Source: a gamma proteobacterium symbiont of Ctena orbiculata (GTDB lineage: Bacteria > Pseudomonadota > Gammaproteobacteria > Chromatiales > Chromatiaceae). From it: a stretch of DNA of 51,441 nt. The translations under genes and the position numbers were made by a program. Shown here piece by piece: positions 7,788 to 16,497 of the stretch. The stretch spans positions 1 to 51,441 of the forward strand of contig NATW01000124.1 of NCBI GenBank assembly GCA_003094555.1, given 5' to 3'. The notes below the pieces were generated by a model, which was given only the letters and a program-made list of their open reading frames with translations, was not told where the DNA came from and searched no databases. Numbering within the stretch: position 1 is the stretch's first letter; every line of letters begins with the position of its first letter.

Positions 7788-9734
7788 CTATTCTCCTAAC
7801 CCCATCTGGATATATCCCGTAGGGCACACATCGGTACAAACATGGCAACCGATACACTTGTTGTAGTCGGTATCGACATATCGACCGGTGGTCGATTCCG
7901 TTTTCTTGACCCGGAATACCGCATCTTGAGGGCAGAACACGACACAGTTGTCGCACTCGAAACACATGCCGCAACTCATGCAGCGCTTGGCTTCGTCTTG
8001 AACCTGTTCCTGGTTCAAGCCGTTCATACGCTCCTTGAAGTGGTGCAGCACCTGATCCGCCGTAGGCACATCCTCCGAACGCAGCAGACGCGGTGTGAAA
8101 GAGAAGTGCCCCAGGTACAGATCGCCAGCAGGAATCACCTCGTGATATGAGCGATCCTCATAGTTGTGTACAGCAAACTTTGCGGTGTTGGTGCCACGCA
8201 GGTCATCCTCGTTCTTATCGAAAACTTCCGGCGACATATCTGTCTCTTCCAGCTTGTCTAGCAGATCGAAATGGTGCACATCCACCTTTGGACGTTTCGC
8301 CAGATCTTTTTTATTCAGATAGGCATCGATGCTTTCACAGGCGATTGAGGCCTGGCCGATGGCGGTGGTCAACAGATGCGGACGAATGATATCACCGGCC
8401 ACGAAATGACCTTCCTTGCCAGGTACCTGATAGAACTTATCCGCGTCCATCAGGTTTTTATCGTTGGCCATCTCTTCAAGCCCTTCCATATCGGCACTCT
8501 GACCGATGGCGGAGACGATGAGATCGGCTTCCAATACGCGTTCTGTACCCTCGGTGGGAATCGGGGTCATGCCATCCATGGTGCAGTCACATACCCTGAG
8601 GCCGGTGGCGCGACCGTTGTCACCAAGGATCACTTCCAGCGGCATCACACCGTCCAGGATCTCACACCCCTCATGCAGGGCATCGTGAATCTCGTGCTGC
8701 GCGGCAAACATCTTGTCCTTGGTGAACAAGGAGGTCAGGGTGGCGGCGGCAGGCTCTGCCCCATCGGCCAGGGCATCATCCTGGTTCATGCTGGTATCGA
8801 GTACCACCTCTTCGGGTTTACCGGCTGCGCTGTTAGTGCCCAGGCGTCTGGCCACAGAGATCACGTCGATAGAAGTATCACCACCACCGATACAGACAAC
8901 ATTCTTGGCGGTTACCTTCATGCGGCCTTCGTTGAAGGCCTTGAGGAAGGCCACACCGGAGACACAGTTGGGGGTACCGACCCAGCCATCCACCGGCAGA
9001 TCACGACCATTCTGGCAACCGAGGGCCCAGAGAATCGCATCGTGCTCTTTCTCGATATCGGCAACAGGCACATCGGCACCAATCTTGACACCGGTGCGGG
9101 TCTCGACACCCATGTCGAGAATGCGTTGGATCTCAGCCTGCAGCTTGTCGCGGGGGATACGATAGTTGGGAATGCCGTAACGCATCATACCGCCGAGCTC
9201 GGGATCCTTCTCGAAAACGGTCACCCCATGACCCATCTTGCGTAGCTGGAAGGCAGCCGCCATACCCGCGGGACCACCACCGATGACCGCCACCTTCTTA
9301 CCGGTATCGGTACCGGGGGTGAACTTGAAACCCTTCTCGATGGCAGTATCGCCGATGTACTGTTCCACCGCGTTGATACCGACGAAGTCTTCTACCTCGT
9401 TGCGGTTACAGCCATCCTGACAAGGTGCCGGACAGACTCTACCCATCATGGAAGGAAAGGGATTGGCCTCTACCGCACGCTCGAAGGCATACTGCTCCCA
9501 TTCCATACCCTCGGAAGGCTTCTCCTGCTCACGTACGATTGCCAACCAACCACGGATATCGTGACCAGACGGGCAGCTGCCCTGGCATGGGGGTGTACGA
9601 TTGATATAAGTGGGGCACTTGTAGGAGGTATCTTCAAGGAAGATTTTATCACCCCAATCATCCCATTCGGTTTCGCCGTCTTCAAAGCGGCGCCAAGTAA
9701 TCGGTTTTTTCATCTCTTCGCTAGGAGTTGCCAT
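7788..9734 (-). CDS. dsrL: DsrL, NAD(P)-dependent iron-sulfur flavoprotein oxidoreductase
   Basis: A 648-residue protein related to the small subunit of glutamate synthase. It has an N-terminal Fe-S region (C40, C50, C54, C101, C105, C109), an FAD dinucleotide fold (VAVIGGGPAG, about 148-157), a second nucleotide-binding fold (VVCIGGGDTSID) and a C-terminal domain with two [4Fe-4S] ferredoxin motifs (CMSCGMCFEC...CP, CIGCHVCTDVCP). In sulfur oxidisers DsrL is the electron acceptor of DsrAB and reduces NAD(P)+. A GAGGAG ribosome site precedes the ATG by seven bases. It lies 78 bases after dsrK. Confidence 0.95.
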   Translation of the reverse strand: MATPSEEMKKPITWRRFEDGETEWDDWGDKIFLEDTSYKCPTYINRTPPCQGSCPSGHDIRGWLAIVREQEKPSEGMEWEQYAFERAVEANPFPSMMGRVCPAPCQDGCNRNEVEDFVGINAVEQYIGDTAIEKGFKFTPGTDTGKKVAVIGGGPAGMAAAFQLRKMGHGVTVFEKDPELGGMMRYGIPNYRIPRDKLQAEIQRILDMGVETRTGVKIGADVPVADIEKEHDAILWALGCQNGRDLPVDGWVGTPNCVSGVAFLKAFNEGRMKVTAKNVVCIGGGDTSIDVISVARRLGTNSAAGKPEEVVLDTSMNQDDALADGAEPAAATLTSLFTKDKMFAAQHEIHDALHEGCEILDGVMPLEVILGDNGRATGLRVCDCTMDGMTPIPTEGTERVLEADLIVSAIGQSADMEGLEEMANDKNLMDADKFYQVPGKEGHFVAGDIIRPHLLTTAIGQASIACESIDAYLNKKDLAKRPKVDVHHFDLLDKLEETDMSPEVFDKNEDDLRGTNTAKFAVHNYEDRSYHEVIPAGDLYLGHFSFTPRLLRSEDVPTADQVLHHFKERMNGLNQEQVQDEAKRCMSCGMCFECDNCVVFCPQDAVFRVKKTESTTGRYVDTDYNKCIGCHVCTDVCPTGYIQMGLGE

Positions 9735-9812
9735 TCTCAGTCTCCTCTTGGAACTTGTCTTGGTCGTACCCTACCCTTGGTAGGAATCGTAGTTTGCGCT
9801 AGTTATCGTGTA

Positions 9813-11357
9813 CTATTCGTCATCATCGTCTTCGCCGTAGCCGGGGGCTTCCTCAGGCGGCGTCTTCCTGTTCAACACAATCGCGTTGCTTACCAGTTGA
9901 TGGACGCTGACGATCTGGAACATATCCATCCCGTAGTAGGGGAACACCTTGGTGAACTGGCTCTTACAGATCGCGCAGATCGCCGCCAGGTGGGTTACCC
10001 CCTTCTCCTCCATTACGTTCTTGAAAGCCGTCATGCGCGGCTTGGCGCCTTTGACGCGAACCTCCATCAGATCATCGGTCAGCAGACCGCCGCCACCACC
10101 ACAGCAAAAAGTGCGTTCATGGATAGTATCCCACTCCATGTCGTGGTAGTTGTTGACCACTGCCTTGATCACCTGGCGCGGGATCTCGAACTGCCCGCCC
10201 GGCTTGTCGCCCATGCGCGAGGCGCGGGCCACGTTGCAGGAGTCGTGGAAGGTGATCGACATCTCGTCGTTCTCCGACTTGTCGAACTCCAGGGTGCCCT
10301 TCTCGATCTCATTCAGGGTGAACTCGCAGATATGCTGCGGCACCGGATAGTCGGGATCGAGGAAATCGAAGGGACCGGCCAGGGTATTCAAAAAGCTGTA
10401 GGCGATACGCCAGGCGTGACCGCACTCGCCGAAGACGATGCGTTTAACGCCCAGCTCCAGGGCCGCCTCACGGATACGCAGGGAGACCCGGCGCATGTTC
10501 TCGTAGCTGCCGATGAACATACCGAAGTTACCCGCCTCGGATGCCTTGGTGCTCAGGGTCCAGCTGACACCGGCCTCGTGAAAGACCTTGCCGTAACCGA
10601 TCAGGCCGTCCACATGGGGCTCGGCGAAGAAGTCGGCGGAGGGGGTAACCAGCAGGATGTCGGCGCCCTTCACGTCGAGGGGATATTTCACCGCCACTTC
10701 GTCCTCATCCCAGACATCCTCTTCCAGACCTTCGAGGGTATCCAATATGGCGGGGCCCGGCAGGCCGAGGTTGTTACCGATCTTGTGCACCTTGCCGATG
10801 ATCTCGTTGCAGTACTTCTGGCCCACACCGATGGAGTCGAGGATCTCCCTCGCCGCCATGGAGATCTCGGCGGTATCGATGCCGTAGGGACAGAAGACCG
10901 AACAGCGACGGCACTGGGAACACTGGTGGAAGTAGCTGTACCACTCGTCGATCACCTCGTCGGTGAGATCGGCGGCGCCCACCAGCTTAGGAAAGTACTT
11001 ACCCGCAAAAGTGAAGTAGCGGCGATAGACCTTACGCAGCAGATCCTGGCGACCCACCGGCATGTTCTTCGGATCCTTGGTGCCGATGTAGTAGTGGCAT
11101 TTATCGGTACAGGAGCCGCACTTCACGCAGGCATCCATGAATACCTGCAGCCCACGATAGCGGCTCAGCAGATCACCCATCTTATCGATGGCGACCTCTT
11201 TCCAGTTCTCGAGTTTCTCTCCCGGAAAGCCCAAGTCGGTATTGTGCTCAGGCTTGGCCACGAAGCAGGTTACATGCTTCATGGTATCTTCAACCAGGTT
11301 TGGAACCTCGATAAATTCCGTCAGTTCCGGTGTTTCGAATTCAGCTGCTTTAGCCAT
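9813..11357 (-). CDS. dsrK: DsrK, HdrD-like catalytic iron-sulfur subunit
   Basis: A 514-residue cytoplasmic protein with two N-terminal [4Fe-4S] ferredoxin motifs (CVKCGSCTDKCHYYIG and CSQCRRCSVFCPYGID) and C-terminal CCG-type cysteine motifs (FGECGHAWR, HDSCNVAR, FCCGGGGGLL, CAICKSQF) that in heterodisulfide reductase HdrD bind the catalytic non-cubane cluster. DsrK is thought to act on the DsrC disulfide/trisulfide and feed electrons to DsrM. The C-terminus is strongly acidic (GEDDDDE). Confidence 0.95.
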   Translation of the reverse strand: MAKAAEFETPELTEFIEVPNLVEDTMKHVTCFVAKPEHNTDLGFPGEKLENWKEVAIDKMGDLLSRYRGLQVFMDACVKCGSCTDKCHYYIGTKDPKNMPVGRQDLLRKVYRRYFTFAGKYFPKLVGAADLTDEVIDEWYSYFHQCSQCRRCSVFCPYGIDTAEISMAAREILDSIGVGQKYCNEIIGKVHKIGNNLGLPGPAILDTLEGLEEDVWDEDEVAVKYPLDVKGADILLVTPSADFFAEPHVDGLIGYGKVFHEAGVSWTLSTKASEAGNFGMFIGSYENMRRVSLRIREAALELGVKRIVFGECGHAWRIAYSFLNTLAGPFDFLDPDYPVPQHICEFTLNEIEKGTLEFDKSENDEMSITFHDSCNVARASRMGDKPGGQFEIPRQVIKAVVNNYHDMEWDTIHERTFCCGGGGGLLTDDLMEVRVKGAKPRMTAFKNVMEEKGVTHLAAICAICKSQFTKVFPYYGMDMFQIVSVHQLVSNAIVLNRKTPPEEAPGYGEDDDDE

Positions 11358-11386
11358 TTGTTGCCCTCATCGGCCAAGCGATAAAT

Positions 11387-12109
11387 TTAAGAATCTTCAA
11401 GTTTTCTCGCCCACTCCACCAGGTGTCGCCTCTCTCGGGGATTGTCCACCTGGTTACGGGTCGGGCTGAAAAAGACACCTGGTATATGCAGCAGTTTGCT
11501 GAACGGCAGAAGCAGCATCAGCACTGCGACCAGGGTCAGATGGAGCAACAGGATGGGATCCATAGGCAGATCACCACCGCTGAAGGTCCAGAATCCGGTA
11601 AAAAACTTTTTAACAGCGACCACATCGGTGTGTACGACGAAGGTCATCATGGCGCCGCTCATACCGATCACGATCAGCAGTAGCAACCACAGATAGTCGG
11701 AGGGTGCGGAGATATAGCGAACGCGATCGACGAAGATTCTTCGGATCAGCAGTCCAGCGAGGCCAGCCAGCATGGCAAAGGCCGCATATTTACCAAACGG
11801 CTGAATCAGCTGAATTGGCAACCATACGGGATCGATAAAGTAGCGGACATGTCGCGCAAGTACCAGGAACAGGCCCATGTGGAACATCCAGGAAAATATC
11901 CAGGTCCACTTGGTGCTCTTGAAAAGGCTCTCAAAAAACACAACTTCGCGAAACATGCGCAACACGACACCGGTCTGATTCACAGGCGCCGGTGTGGTGG
12001 GAATCTTTAATGGAGCAGGCGTCTTGGCATACTGGACAATCTTTCTGGCCAGCCCAAGCACGAGCACTAAGGTCGCTACGATAAACAGCAACGCGTAGAC
12101 AGATGACAT
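11387..12109 (-). CDS. dsrM: DsrM, cytochrome b-type quinone-interacting membrane subunit
   Basis: A 240-residue integral membrane protein with five hydrophobic segments and several histidines placed in them (for example HMGLFLVLARH and LLHLTLVAV), as in the NarI-like DsrM family that carries haem b. It anchors DsrK and exchanges electrons with the quinone pool. The start is the ATG at 12109, which begins the first membrane helix (MSSVYALLF); a longer frame to 12169 would run into the dsrC/dsrM hairpin and is rejected. It ends 29 bases before dsrK. Confidence 0.93.
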   Translation of the reverse strand: MSSVYALLFIVATLVLVLGLARKIVQYAKTPAPLKIPTTPAPVNQTGVVLRMFREVVFFESLFKSTKWTWIFSWMFHMGLFLVLARHVRYFIDPVWLPIQLIQPFGKYAAFAMLAGLAGLLIRRIFVDRVRYISAPSDYLWLLLLIVIGMSGAMMTFVVHTDVVAVKKFFTGFWTFSGGDLPMDPILLLHLTLVAVLMLLLPFSKLLHIPGVFFSPTRNQVDNPRERRHLVEWARKLEDS

Positions 12110-12141
12110 GATCCTGCTTTCCTCAAATAGTGAACGGGCGA

Positions 12142-12169
12142 GTGGTGGATGGCCAAGGCCATCCACCAC
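12142..12169 (-). other. Perfect 13-bp hairpin between dsrC and dsrM
   Basis: The arms at 12142-12154 and 12157-12169 are perfectly complementary over 13 bases with a two-base spacer, giving a very stable RNA stem directly 3' of dsrC in the operon transcript. No T-run follows on the minus strand, so it is not a classical terminator. A stem of this kind would protect the dsrABEFHC part of the mRNA from 3' exonucleases and raise DsrC relative to the downstream membrane complex. Confidence 0.75.
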
Positions 12170-12181
12170 ATCTGCAGCTGT

Positions 12182-12514
12182 TTAGATACAGCCAGTAGGC
12201 TTGGGCAGGCCGGCGAAGCGGCAGGCCTGTTTACCAGGACCGTAAGGGAACAGTGCATACAGGTACTTGGAGTTACCTTTGTCCTTACCCAGTTTCTTAC
12301 CAACAGCCTTGGTCAGAACACGTACAGCAGGAGCGATCTGGTACTCTTCATAGTACTCACGCAGGAAGTTGATGATCTCCCAGTGCTCGTCGGTCAGAGG
12401 CAGATCATCCTCAGCAGCCATTGCCTCGGCAACAGCGGGTTCCCAATCAGCCAGATTGGTGAGGTAACCCTCTTCATCAGTTTCGAAGGTTTTGCCGTTA
12501 GCTTCGATAGCCAT
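12182..12514 (-). CDS. dsrC: DsrC, sulfur carrier and substrate protein of DsrAB
   Basis: A 110-residue DsrC/TusE family protein with the two strictly conserved C-terminal cysteines of true DsrC: Cys98 and Cys109 (penultimate residue), spaced C-x10-C, in the flexible arm QACRFAGLPKPTGCI. The persulfide on the penultimate cysteine is oxidised by DsrAB, and the resulting DsrC trisulfide or disulfide form is processed by DsrMKJOP. It follows dsrH by 44 bases and has an AGAGAA ribosome site. A second, cysteine-free copy lies at 18309. Confidence 0.97.
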   Translation of the reverse strand: MAIEANGKTFETDEEGYLTNLADWEPAVAEAMAAEDDLPLTDEHWEIINFLREYYEEYQIAPAVRVLTKAVGKKLGKDKGNSKYLYALFPYGPGKQACRFAGLPKPTGCI

Positions 12515-12558
12515 ATTTTCTCTCCCAGATAGAGTTGAAATTTATTCAGTTAAAACAA

Positions 12559-12864
12559 TCAGACCCAAGCCTGTACCTTGTCATTCTCGGCAGCGAGAGA
12601 GACAAACTTGGCGTAGTCCACTATTTCAATGCCATCAGCGACCTTTTCTTCGCTTACACCGCGAGCCTTGAGGTCGGGGCCCAGCACATAGAAATTAACA
12701 CCGTCTTTGGCGGCAATCTTCTGTGTACAGTCAGTGCCCTTGATCGCACCATAAATGCCGTCTTCGTACATAAGGACCGAACTGCCTGCCTTGGCGTAGG
12801 CCAGACAGCTATCCATTGAAGACTTTTCAAAAGGTGATTTGTTAACAGTATGTAGGGTACTCAT
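12559..12864 (-). CDS. dsrH: DsrH, subunit of the DsrEFH sulfurtransferase
   Basis: A 101-residue TusB/DsrH family protein; starts MSTLHTVNKSPF as typical for the family and contains the conserved Cys20 (MDSC). With DsrE and DsrF it forms a cytoplasmic alpha2-beta2-gamma2 hexamer that passes sulfur to DsrC. It lies 15 bases after dsrF. Length and order (E-F-H-C) are canonical. Confidence 0.95.
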   Translation of the reverse strand: MSTLHTVNKSPFEKSSMDSCLAYAKAGSSVLMYEDGIYGAIKGTDCTQKIAAKDGVNFYVLGPDLKARGVSEEKVADGIEIVDYAKFVSLAAENDKVQAWV

Positions 12865-12879
12865 TAAATCGTCTCCGCC

Positions 12880-13290
12880 TTAGAAGCTGAACATGACATC
12901 TTGTTCTTCCATGATGTCCGCCATTTCCGCACGACTGACCACACGGATAGAGTCCTTCTCTGCCCAGTCGTCATCCTCATCCTCGTAGGTGAGAGGCATC
13001 AGGTCTTCCAAGGTCAGCCCCCGCTCCTCCAGTGACTCTTTCTCTACATACAGTTTGGTAACATCGTAATCACCAAGCGCCTGATAGGTGGGCGAGAAGT
13101 TCTTCATATCCACCCCGGCTGTATCCTGCCCTTTGACCAACTGATAGACACCGTCATCCAGAAAAGCCAGACTGACATCCTGGTCGAACGCAGCGCCGAT
13201 CAATACAACCTCCAGAGACTCCCAGGCGTAGATGGTGCCGTAGGGGGCCCGACGGTTGAGGTACATGAATTTTTTAATATCTTCAGACAT
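12880..13290 (-). CDS. dsrF: DsrF, subunit of the DsrEFH sulfurtransferase
   Basis: A 136-residue TusC/DsrF family protein with the RRAPYGTIYAWESLEVVLI N-terminal strand-helix typical of the family and no cysteine, in keeping with its structural role in the DsrEFH hexamer. The start is taken as the ATG at 13290, six bases after an AGGGG ribosome site; a second ATG sits immediately upstream at 13293 and would add one residue. Confidence 0.94.
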   Translation of the reverse strand: MSEDIKKFMYLNRRAPYGTIYAWESLEVVLIGAAFDQDVSLAFLDDGVYQLVKGQDTAGVDMKNFSPTYQALGDYDVTKLYVEKESLEERGLTLEDLMPLTYEDEDDDWAEKDSIRVVSRAEMADIMEEQDVMFSF

Positions 13291-13305
13291 CATCAACCCC
13301 TATGC

Positions 13306-13698
13306 TCAATCACCGAATACCATAAGACGTTCCGACTGGATGCCTGCCTCGACCAACTGACCGAGACCGGAGATGCGAAATCCTTCAGCGATGTTCTGCG
13401 CATCCTTGCCGTTGCGCTGCATCTCACCCTCGTCGACGATACCCCGTCGCTGGGCGGCTGCTACGCAGACCACCAGATCGAGATCGTGTTGTTTACCCAG
13501 TTCGGACCAACGCTTGACGATATTACGATCGTCCTGTGGAGGCGTGGTCAGATTGGTGCCATTGTTGACACCGTCGTGATAGAAGAAGACACGCATGATC
13601 TCGTGTCCAGCTTCCAATGCAGCCTTGGTGAACTGGTATGCGGAGTCCGTGGCTTGATGCTGATAGGGACCCTCATTAACCTGAATCGCGAATTTCAT
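13306..13698 (-). CDS. dsrE: DsrE, catalytic subunit of the DsrEFH sulfurtransferase
   Basis: A 130-residue TusD/DsrE protein with the active cysteine Cys78 in DLVVCVAAAQRRG, the residue that carries persulfide sulfur and hands it to DsrC in A. vinosum. The N-terminal KFAIQVNEGPYQHQATDSAYQF block is typical. It lies 26 bases after dsrB and has a GGAAGG ribosome site a few bases before its ATG. Confidence 0.96.
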   Translation of the reverse strand: MKFAIQVNEGPYQHQATDSAYQFTKAALEAGHEIMRVFFYHDGVNNGTNLTTPPQDDRNIVKRWSELGKQHDLDLVVCVAAAQRRGIVDEGEMQRNGKDAQNIAEGFRISGLGQLVEAGIQSERLMVFGD

Positions 13699-13724
13699 CA
13701 GTAGACCTTCCTGTTATTACCGAA

Positions 13725-14795
13725 TTAGAAACGGATATGCGCAGAGGCATTCAGGTTGTTACGACTGCCACGCCAGTTATCGATGTGATACTTGGTGAAC
13801 GGCAGACCGGTCTTCTCGAAGAATTTCGGCCAACCGATACGCTCAGCCCACTCACCGATACGCTCCCAATCCTTGGCATCCTCTTTGTAGGCGCCGAGAA
13901 TCTGTTTGACGACGGTGGAAACCTCCGGCCAACGGGGCGGATTGTTCGGCACACCGGCGGCAACCAGCTTGTGGAAGGTCGGCTTGGAACGGGCATTGGA
14001 GTTCTTTCCACCTACCCAGATAGCGAACTTGGAGTGCTCCGGATCATTGATCTGCATCGGCGGACAAGGTGGGAAGCAGGCACCGCAGCAGATGCACTTC
14101 TTCTCGTCCACTTCCAACGAGGGTTTGCCGTTGACCATCGCAGGACGGATAGCGGCCACCGGGCAGCGCGCCACAACCGAAGGACGCTCACAGACATTGG
14201 CGACCTGGGTATGGTCGATCTTCGGTGGCTTGGTGTGCTGGATATTGATCGCGATATCACCCTGGCCGCCACAGTTGATCTGGCAGCAGGAGGTGGTAAT
14301 GCGCACCCGGTTGGGCATCTCTTCCTTGGTGAACTCATCGTAGAGATCATCCATCAGGGCCTTCACCGCACCAGAGGCGTCGGTACCGGGGATATCACAA
14401 TGCAGCCAACCTTGAGTATGGGAGATCATGGAGACCGAAGGACCGGTACCGCCGATGGGAAAGCCTTCTGATTCCAGCTTGTCGATCAGCGGTTGAACCT
14501 TGGACTCATCGCTGACCATATACTCGATATTTGAGCGAATGGTGAAGCGGACATAGCCTTCGGCAAATTCGTCGGCGATATCCATCAGCTTGCGGATGGT
14601 ATAGACATCCATCTGGCGCTGGGTACCGGCACGCACGGTCCAGACACTGTCACCGCTCTTGGCGACATGCACCAGCACGCCGGGACGCGGGCGCTCATGA
14701 TAAGCCCACTGGCCGTAGTTTTTCTTCAACACGGGGTGTAAGTAGGGCTCCATCTCCGGGACGCCACTCTCAATCGGCATACGAACTTCCGACAT
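13725..14795 (-). CDS. dsrB: Reverse dissimilatory sulfite reductase, beta subunit
   Basis: A 356-residue protein of the dissimilatory sulfite reductase family. Cluster-binding cysteines are visible at 133, 170/171 and 175 (TTSCCQINCGGQGD), and a ferredoxin insertion has CERPSVVARCP (211) plus C234, C237, C240, C244 (CICCGACFPPCPP). With DsrA it forms the alpha2-beta2 enzyme that oxidises DsrC-bound sulfur to sulfite in the cytoplasm. The start is ATG 14795 behind a strong GGAGGT site; an in-frame start four codons earlier overlaps that site. A hairpin lies in the 101-base gap to dsrA. Confidence 0.97.
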   Translation of the reverse strand: MSEVRMPIESGVPEMEPYLHPVLKKNYGQWAYHERPRPGVLVHVAKSGDSVWTVRAGTQRQMDVYTIRKLMDIADEFAEGYVRFTIRSNIEYMVSDESKVQPLIDKLESEGFPIGGTGPSVSMISHTQGWLHCDIPGTDASGAVKALMDDLYDEFTKEEMPNRVRITTSCCQINCGGQGDIAINIQHTKPPKIDHTQVANVCERPSVVARCPVAAIRPAMVNGKPSLEVDEKKCICCGACFPPCPPMQINDPEHSKFAIWVGGKNSNARSKPTFHKLVAAGVPNNPPRWPEVSTVVKQILGAYKEDAKDWERIGEWAERIGWPKFFEKTGLPFTKYHIDNWRGSRNNLNASAHIRF

Positions 14796-14834
14796 ACCTA
14801 CCTCCAAAAAAATAGGGTAATTGATTCGTTTTAA

Positions 14835-14862
14835 GGGGCAATCGGGCGAACCCGTTGCCCCC
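14835..14862 (-). other. Stable hairpin between dsrA and dsrB
   Basis: In the dsrA-dsrB gap the arms GGGGCAA-CGGG (14835-14846, one bulged base) and CCCG-TTGCCCC (14851-14861) pair around a four-base loop that reads TTCG on the transcribed strand. There is no T-run. It may be an RNA-processing or stability element controlling the ratio of the two subunits. Confidence 0.6.
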
Positions 14863-14896
14863 CTTACAATTTGCTATCAGTCAGCAGCGGAATGGA

Positions 14897-16141
14897 TTAT
14901 TGAGCCGCCTTTTGCTCAGCCCACTTGGCTGCCTCTTCCTCCCATCCATCCATACGGACATAGGGATTCATTCGCGGACGCTCGATCATGTTGGGATCGA
15001 TCTCGAGGCCGACACCTTCCAGGAAGTTGACCAGACCGATACGCTCGATCATCTCACCGGTACGCTCGTGCTCGAGGGCGTTCTCGGCAAAGAAGTCGAG
15101 GATCTCGGTCGCCAGCTCTTCCAGCCATTCGAAGTCGTCGTCGGTCTCCAGCTTGTGGAAAGGCACGATCACTGTACCCATCAGATCACCGATCTTGAGA
15201 GTACGCTTACCGCCGCAGAGCAGGGTGATACCCTTGTCGTCGCCGGGAGAGAGCGCCTTGTTCATGACGTTGATGCAGTGCATGCAACGGACACAGGAGG
15301 GGTTGTCCACCGCCAGGGTATCATCGTCGTTCAGCGACAGGGCCTGGGTCGGGCAACGGGTGATGACATTGTCGATAACATACTTACGGCCTTTCTCGGT
15401 CACGAACTTCTTGACCTCATCCTGGTCGACCTTCATGTCGTCGCGCCAGGTACCGATGGTAGCCAGGTCGGCACGCTGCACGGAGTTCATGCAGTCGTTG
15501 GGGCAACCTGAAACCTTATACTTGAATTTGTAGGGCAGTGCGGGACGATGCATGTCGTCGAGGGCGTTGTTGACCAGCATGCGCATGGTACGGCCCTCGT
15601 CGAAGCAGGAGTTCTCGCAGCGAGCTGCACCAACACAGGACATACCGGTACGCACTGCGGGACCGGCGCCACCGAGATCGAAGCCCATCTCGTTGATCTC
15701 ATCGAAAGCGGGCTGGACATTGTCGGTGGAACAGCCCTGGAACATGATGTCGCCGGACTGGCCGTGGAAGGCGATCAGGCCGGAGCCATACTTCTCCCAG
15801 ATGTCGCAGAATTTGCGAATGGTGTTGGTGTCATAGTGCATGCCTGGAGGGGGCATGACGCGAAGCGTGTGGAACTCGGCCGCCGCGGGGAACAGGGCCT
15901 CTCCGTCGTCATTCTTGAGTTCGGTAAAGCGGGGGATGATACCGCCACCATAACCGAGCACGCCAACTGTACCGCCCTTCCAGTAACCCTTGCGTGTCTC
16001 GTATGAGGTCTCCAGCTGACCCAGCAGGTCAACCATCATGTCGTTATCTTTGGCGAGGCGCTTGAGGCCGGTGACAAACGAGGGCCAGGGGCCGCTCTCC
16101 AGCTGGTCAAGCATGGGGGTATCATGCATCTGTTTTGCCAT
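14897..16141 (-). CDS. dsrA: Reverse dissimilatory sulfite reductase, alpha subunit
   Basis: A 414-residue protein with the sirohaem-[4Fe-4S] binding pattern C169-x5-C175 ... C213-x3-C217 and a ferredoxin domain with C263, C283, C286 and C289, all as in DsrA of oxidative (reverse) type. With DsrB it carries out the six-electron oxidation of DsrC-bound sulfur to sulfite. It is the first gene of a fifteen-gene operon. The start is the ATG at 16141, eight bases after GGGAG; an upstream in-frame GTG/ATG extension of five codons would overlap that site and is not favoured. Confidence 0.97.
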   Translation of the reverse strand: MAKQMHDTPMLDQLESGPWPSFVTGLKRLAKDNDMMVDLLGQLETSYETRKGYWKGGTVGVLGYGGGIIPRFTELKNDDGEALFPAAAEFHTLRVMPPPGMHYDTNTIRKFCDIWEKYGSGLIAFHGQSGDIMFQGCSTDNVQPAFDEINEMGFDLGGAGPAVRTGMSCVGAARCENSCFDEGRTMRMLVNNALDDMHRPALPYKFKYKVSGCPNDCMNSVQRADLATIGTWRDDMKVDQDEVKKFVTEKGRKYVIDNVITRCPTQALSLNDDDTLAVDNPSCVRCMHCINVMNKALSPGDDKGITLLCGGKRTLKIGDLMGTVIVPFHKLETDDDFEWLEELATEILDFFAENALEHERTGEMIERIGLVNFLEGVGLEIDPNMIERPRMNPYVRMDGWEEEAAKWAEQKAAQ

Positions 16142-16318
16142 CACTCTTTCTCCCAATGGTCGTTTTCTTTCAGGTCTTCTGCTGATTCTTCGCCTGATGT
16201 TTTAGCTGCGCCAAACACCCTGACAGAAAAAACCGGCCACCGACCTGCAATCCGAAACCGTTACAGGCAACCGGCCTGTTTCTACTGGTGCGAATTTTAG
16301 GGATGTCTAATGCTGACC

Positions 16319-16376
16319 AATATCCTTCCGATGGGGGGGAAAGGGATATTTATGACTATCCCATTTGGGATATATT
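16319..16376. promoter_or_regulatory. GGGATAT palindrome cluster, candidate operator
   Basis: Positions 16357-16372 read TATCCCA-TT-TGGGATA, a perfect 7-bp inverted repeat. Just to its left the same half site occurs again as an imperfect pair, AATATCC near 16319 and AAGGGATATT near 16340. Four GGGATAT-type half sites within about 60 bp, roughly 180-230 bp before dsrA, suggest binding of a dimeric regulator. Confidence 0.5.
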
Positions 16377-16497
16377 TTCACGAAAATCGGGGTAAAAAGG
16401 CTCAAAAATGAACAAAGTTTATTTTTATATACAACAACTTAAAGTCCATAATTCATTTCTAATATTCAATATAGTCCCTTACTTTCACCAGGGTAGG

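Noticed and set aside
7780-7974. N-terminal extension of dsrJ into dsrL
   Set aside because: The frame continues upstream, but the signal helix begins at the ATG at 7779 and the extension is out-of-frame dsrL sequence.
8376-9245. A 289-codon plus-strand frame opposite dsrL
   Set aside because: Antisense shadow of dsrL; no ribosome site and no recognisable domain.
9561-11384. A 607-codon open frame on the plus strand opposite dsrK and dsrL
   Set aside because: It is antisense to dsrK and the dsrL start, has histidine/valine-rich composition typical of frames opposite GC-rich genes, and no family similarity.
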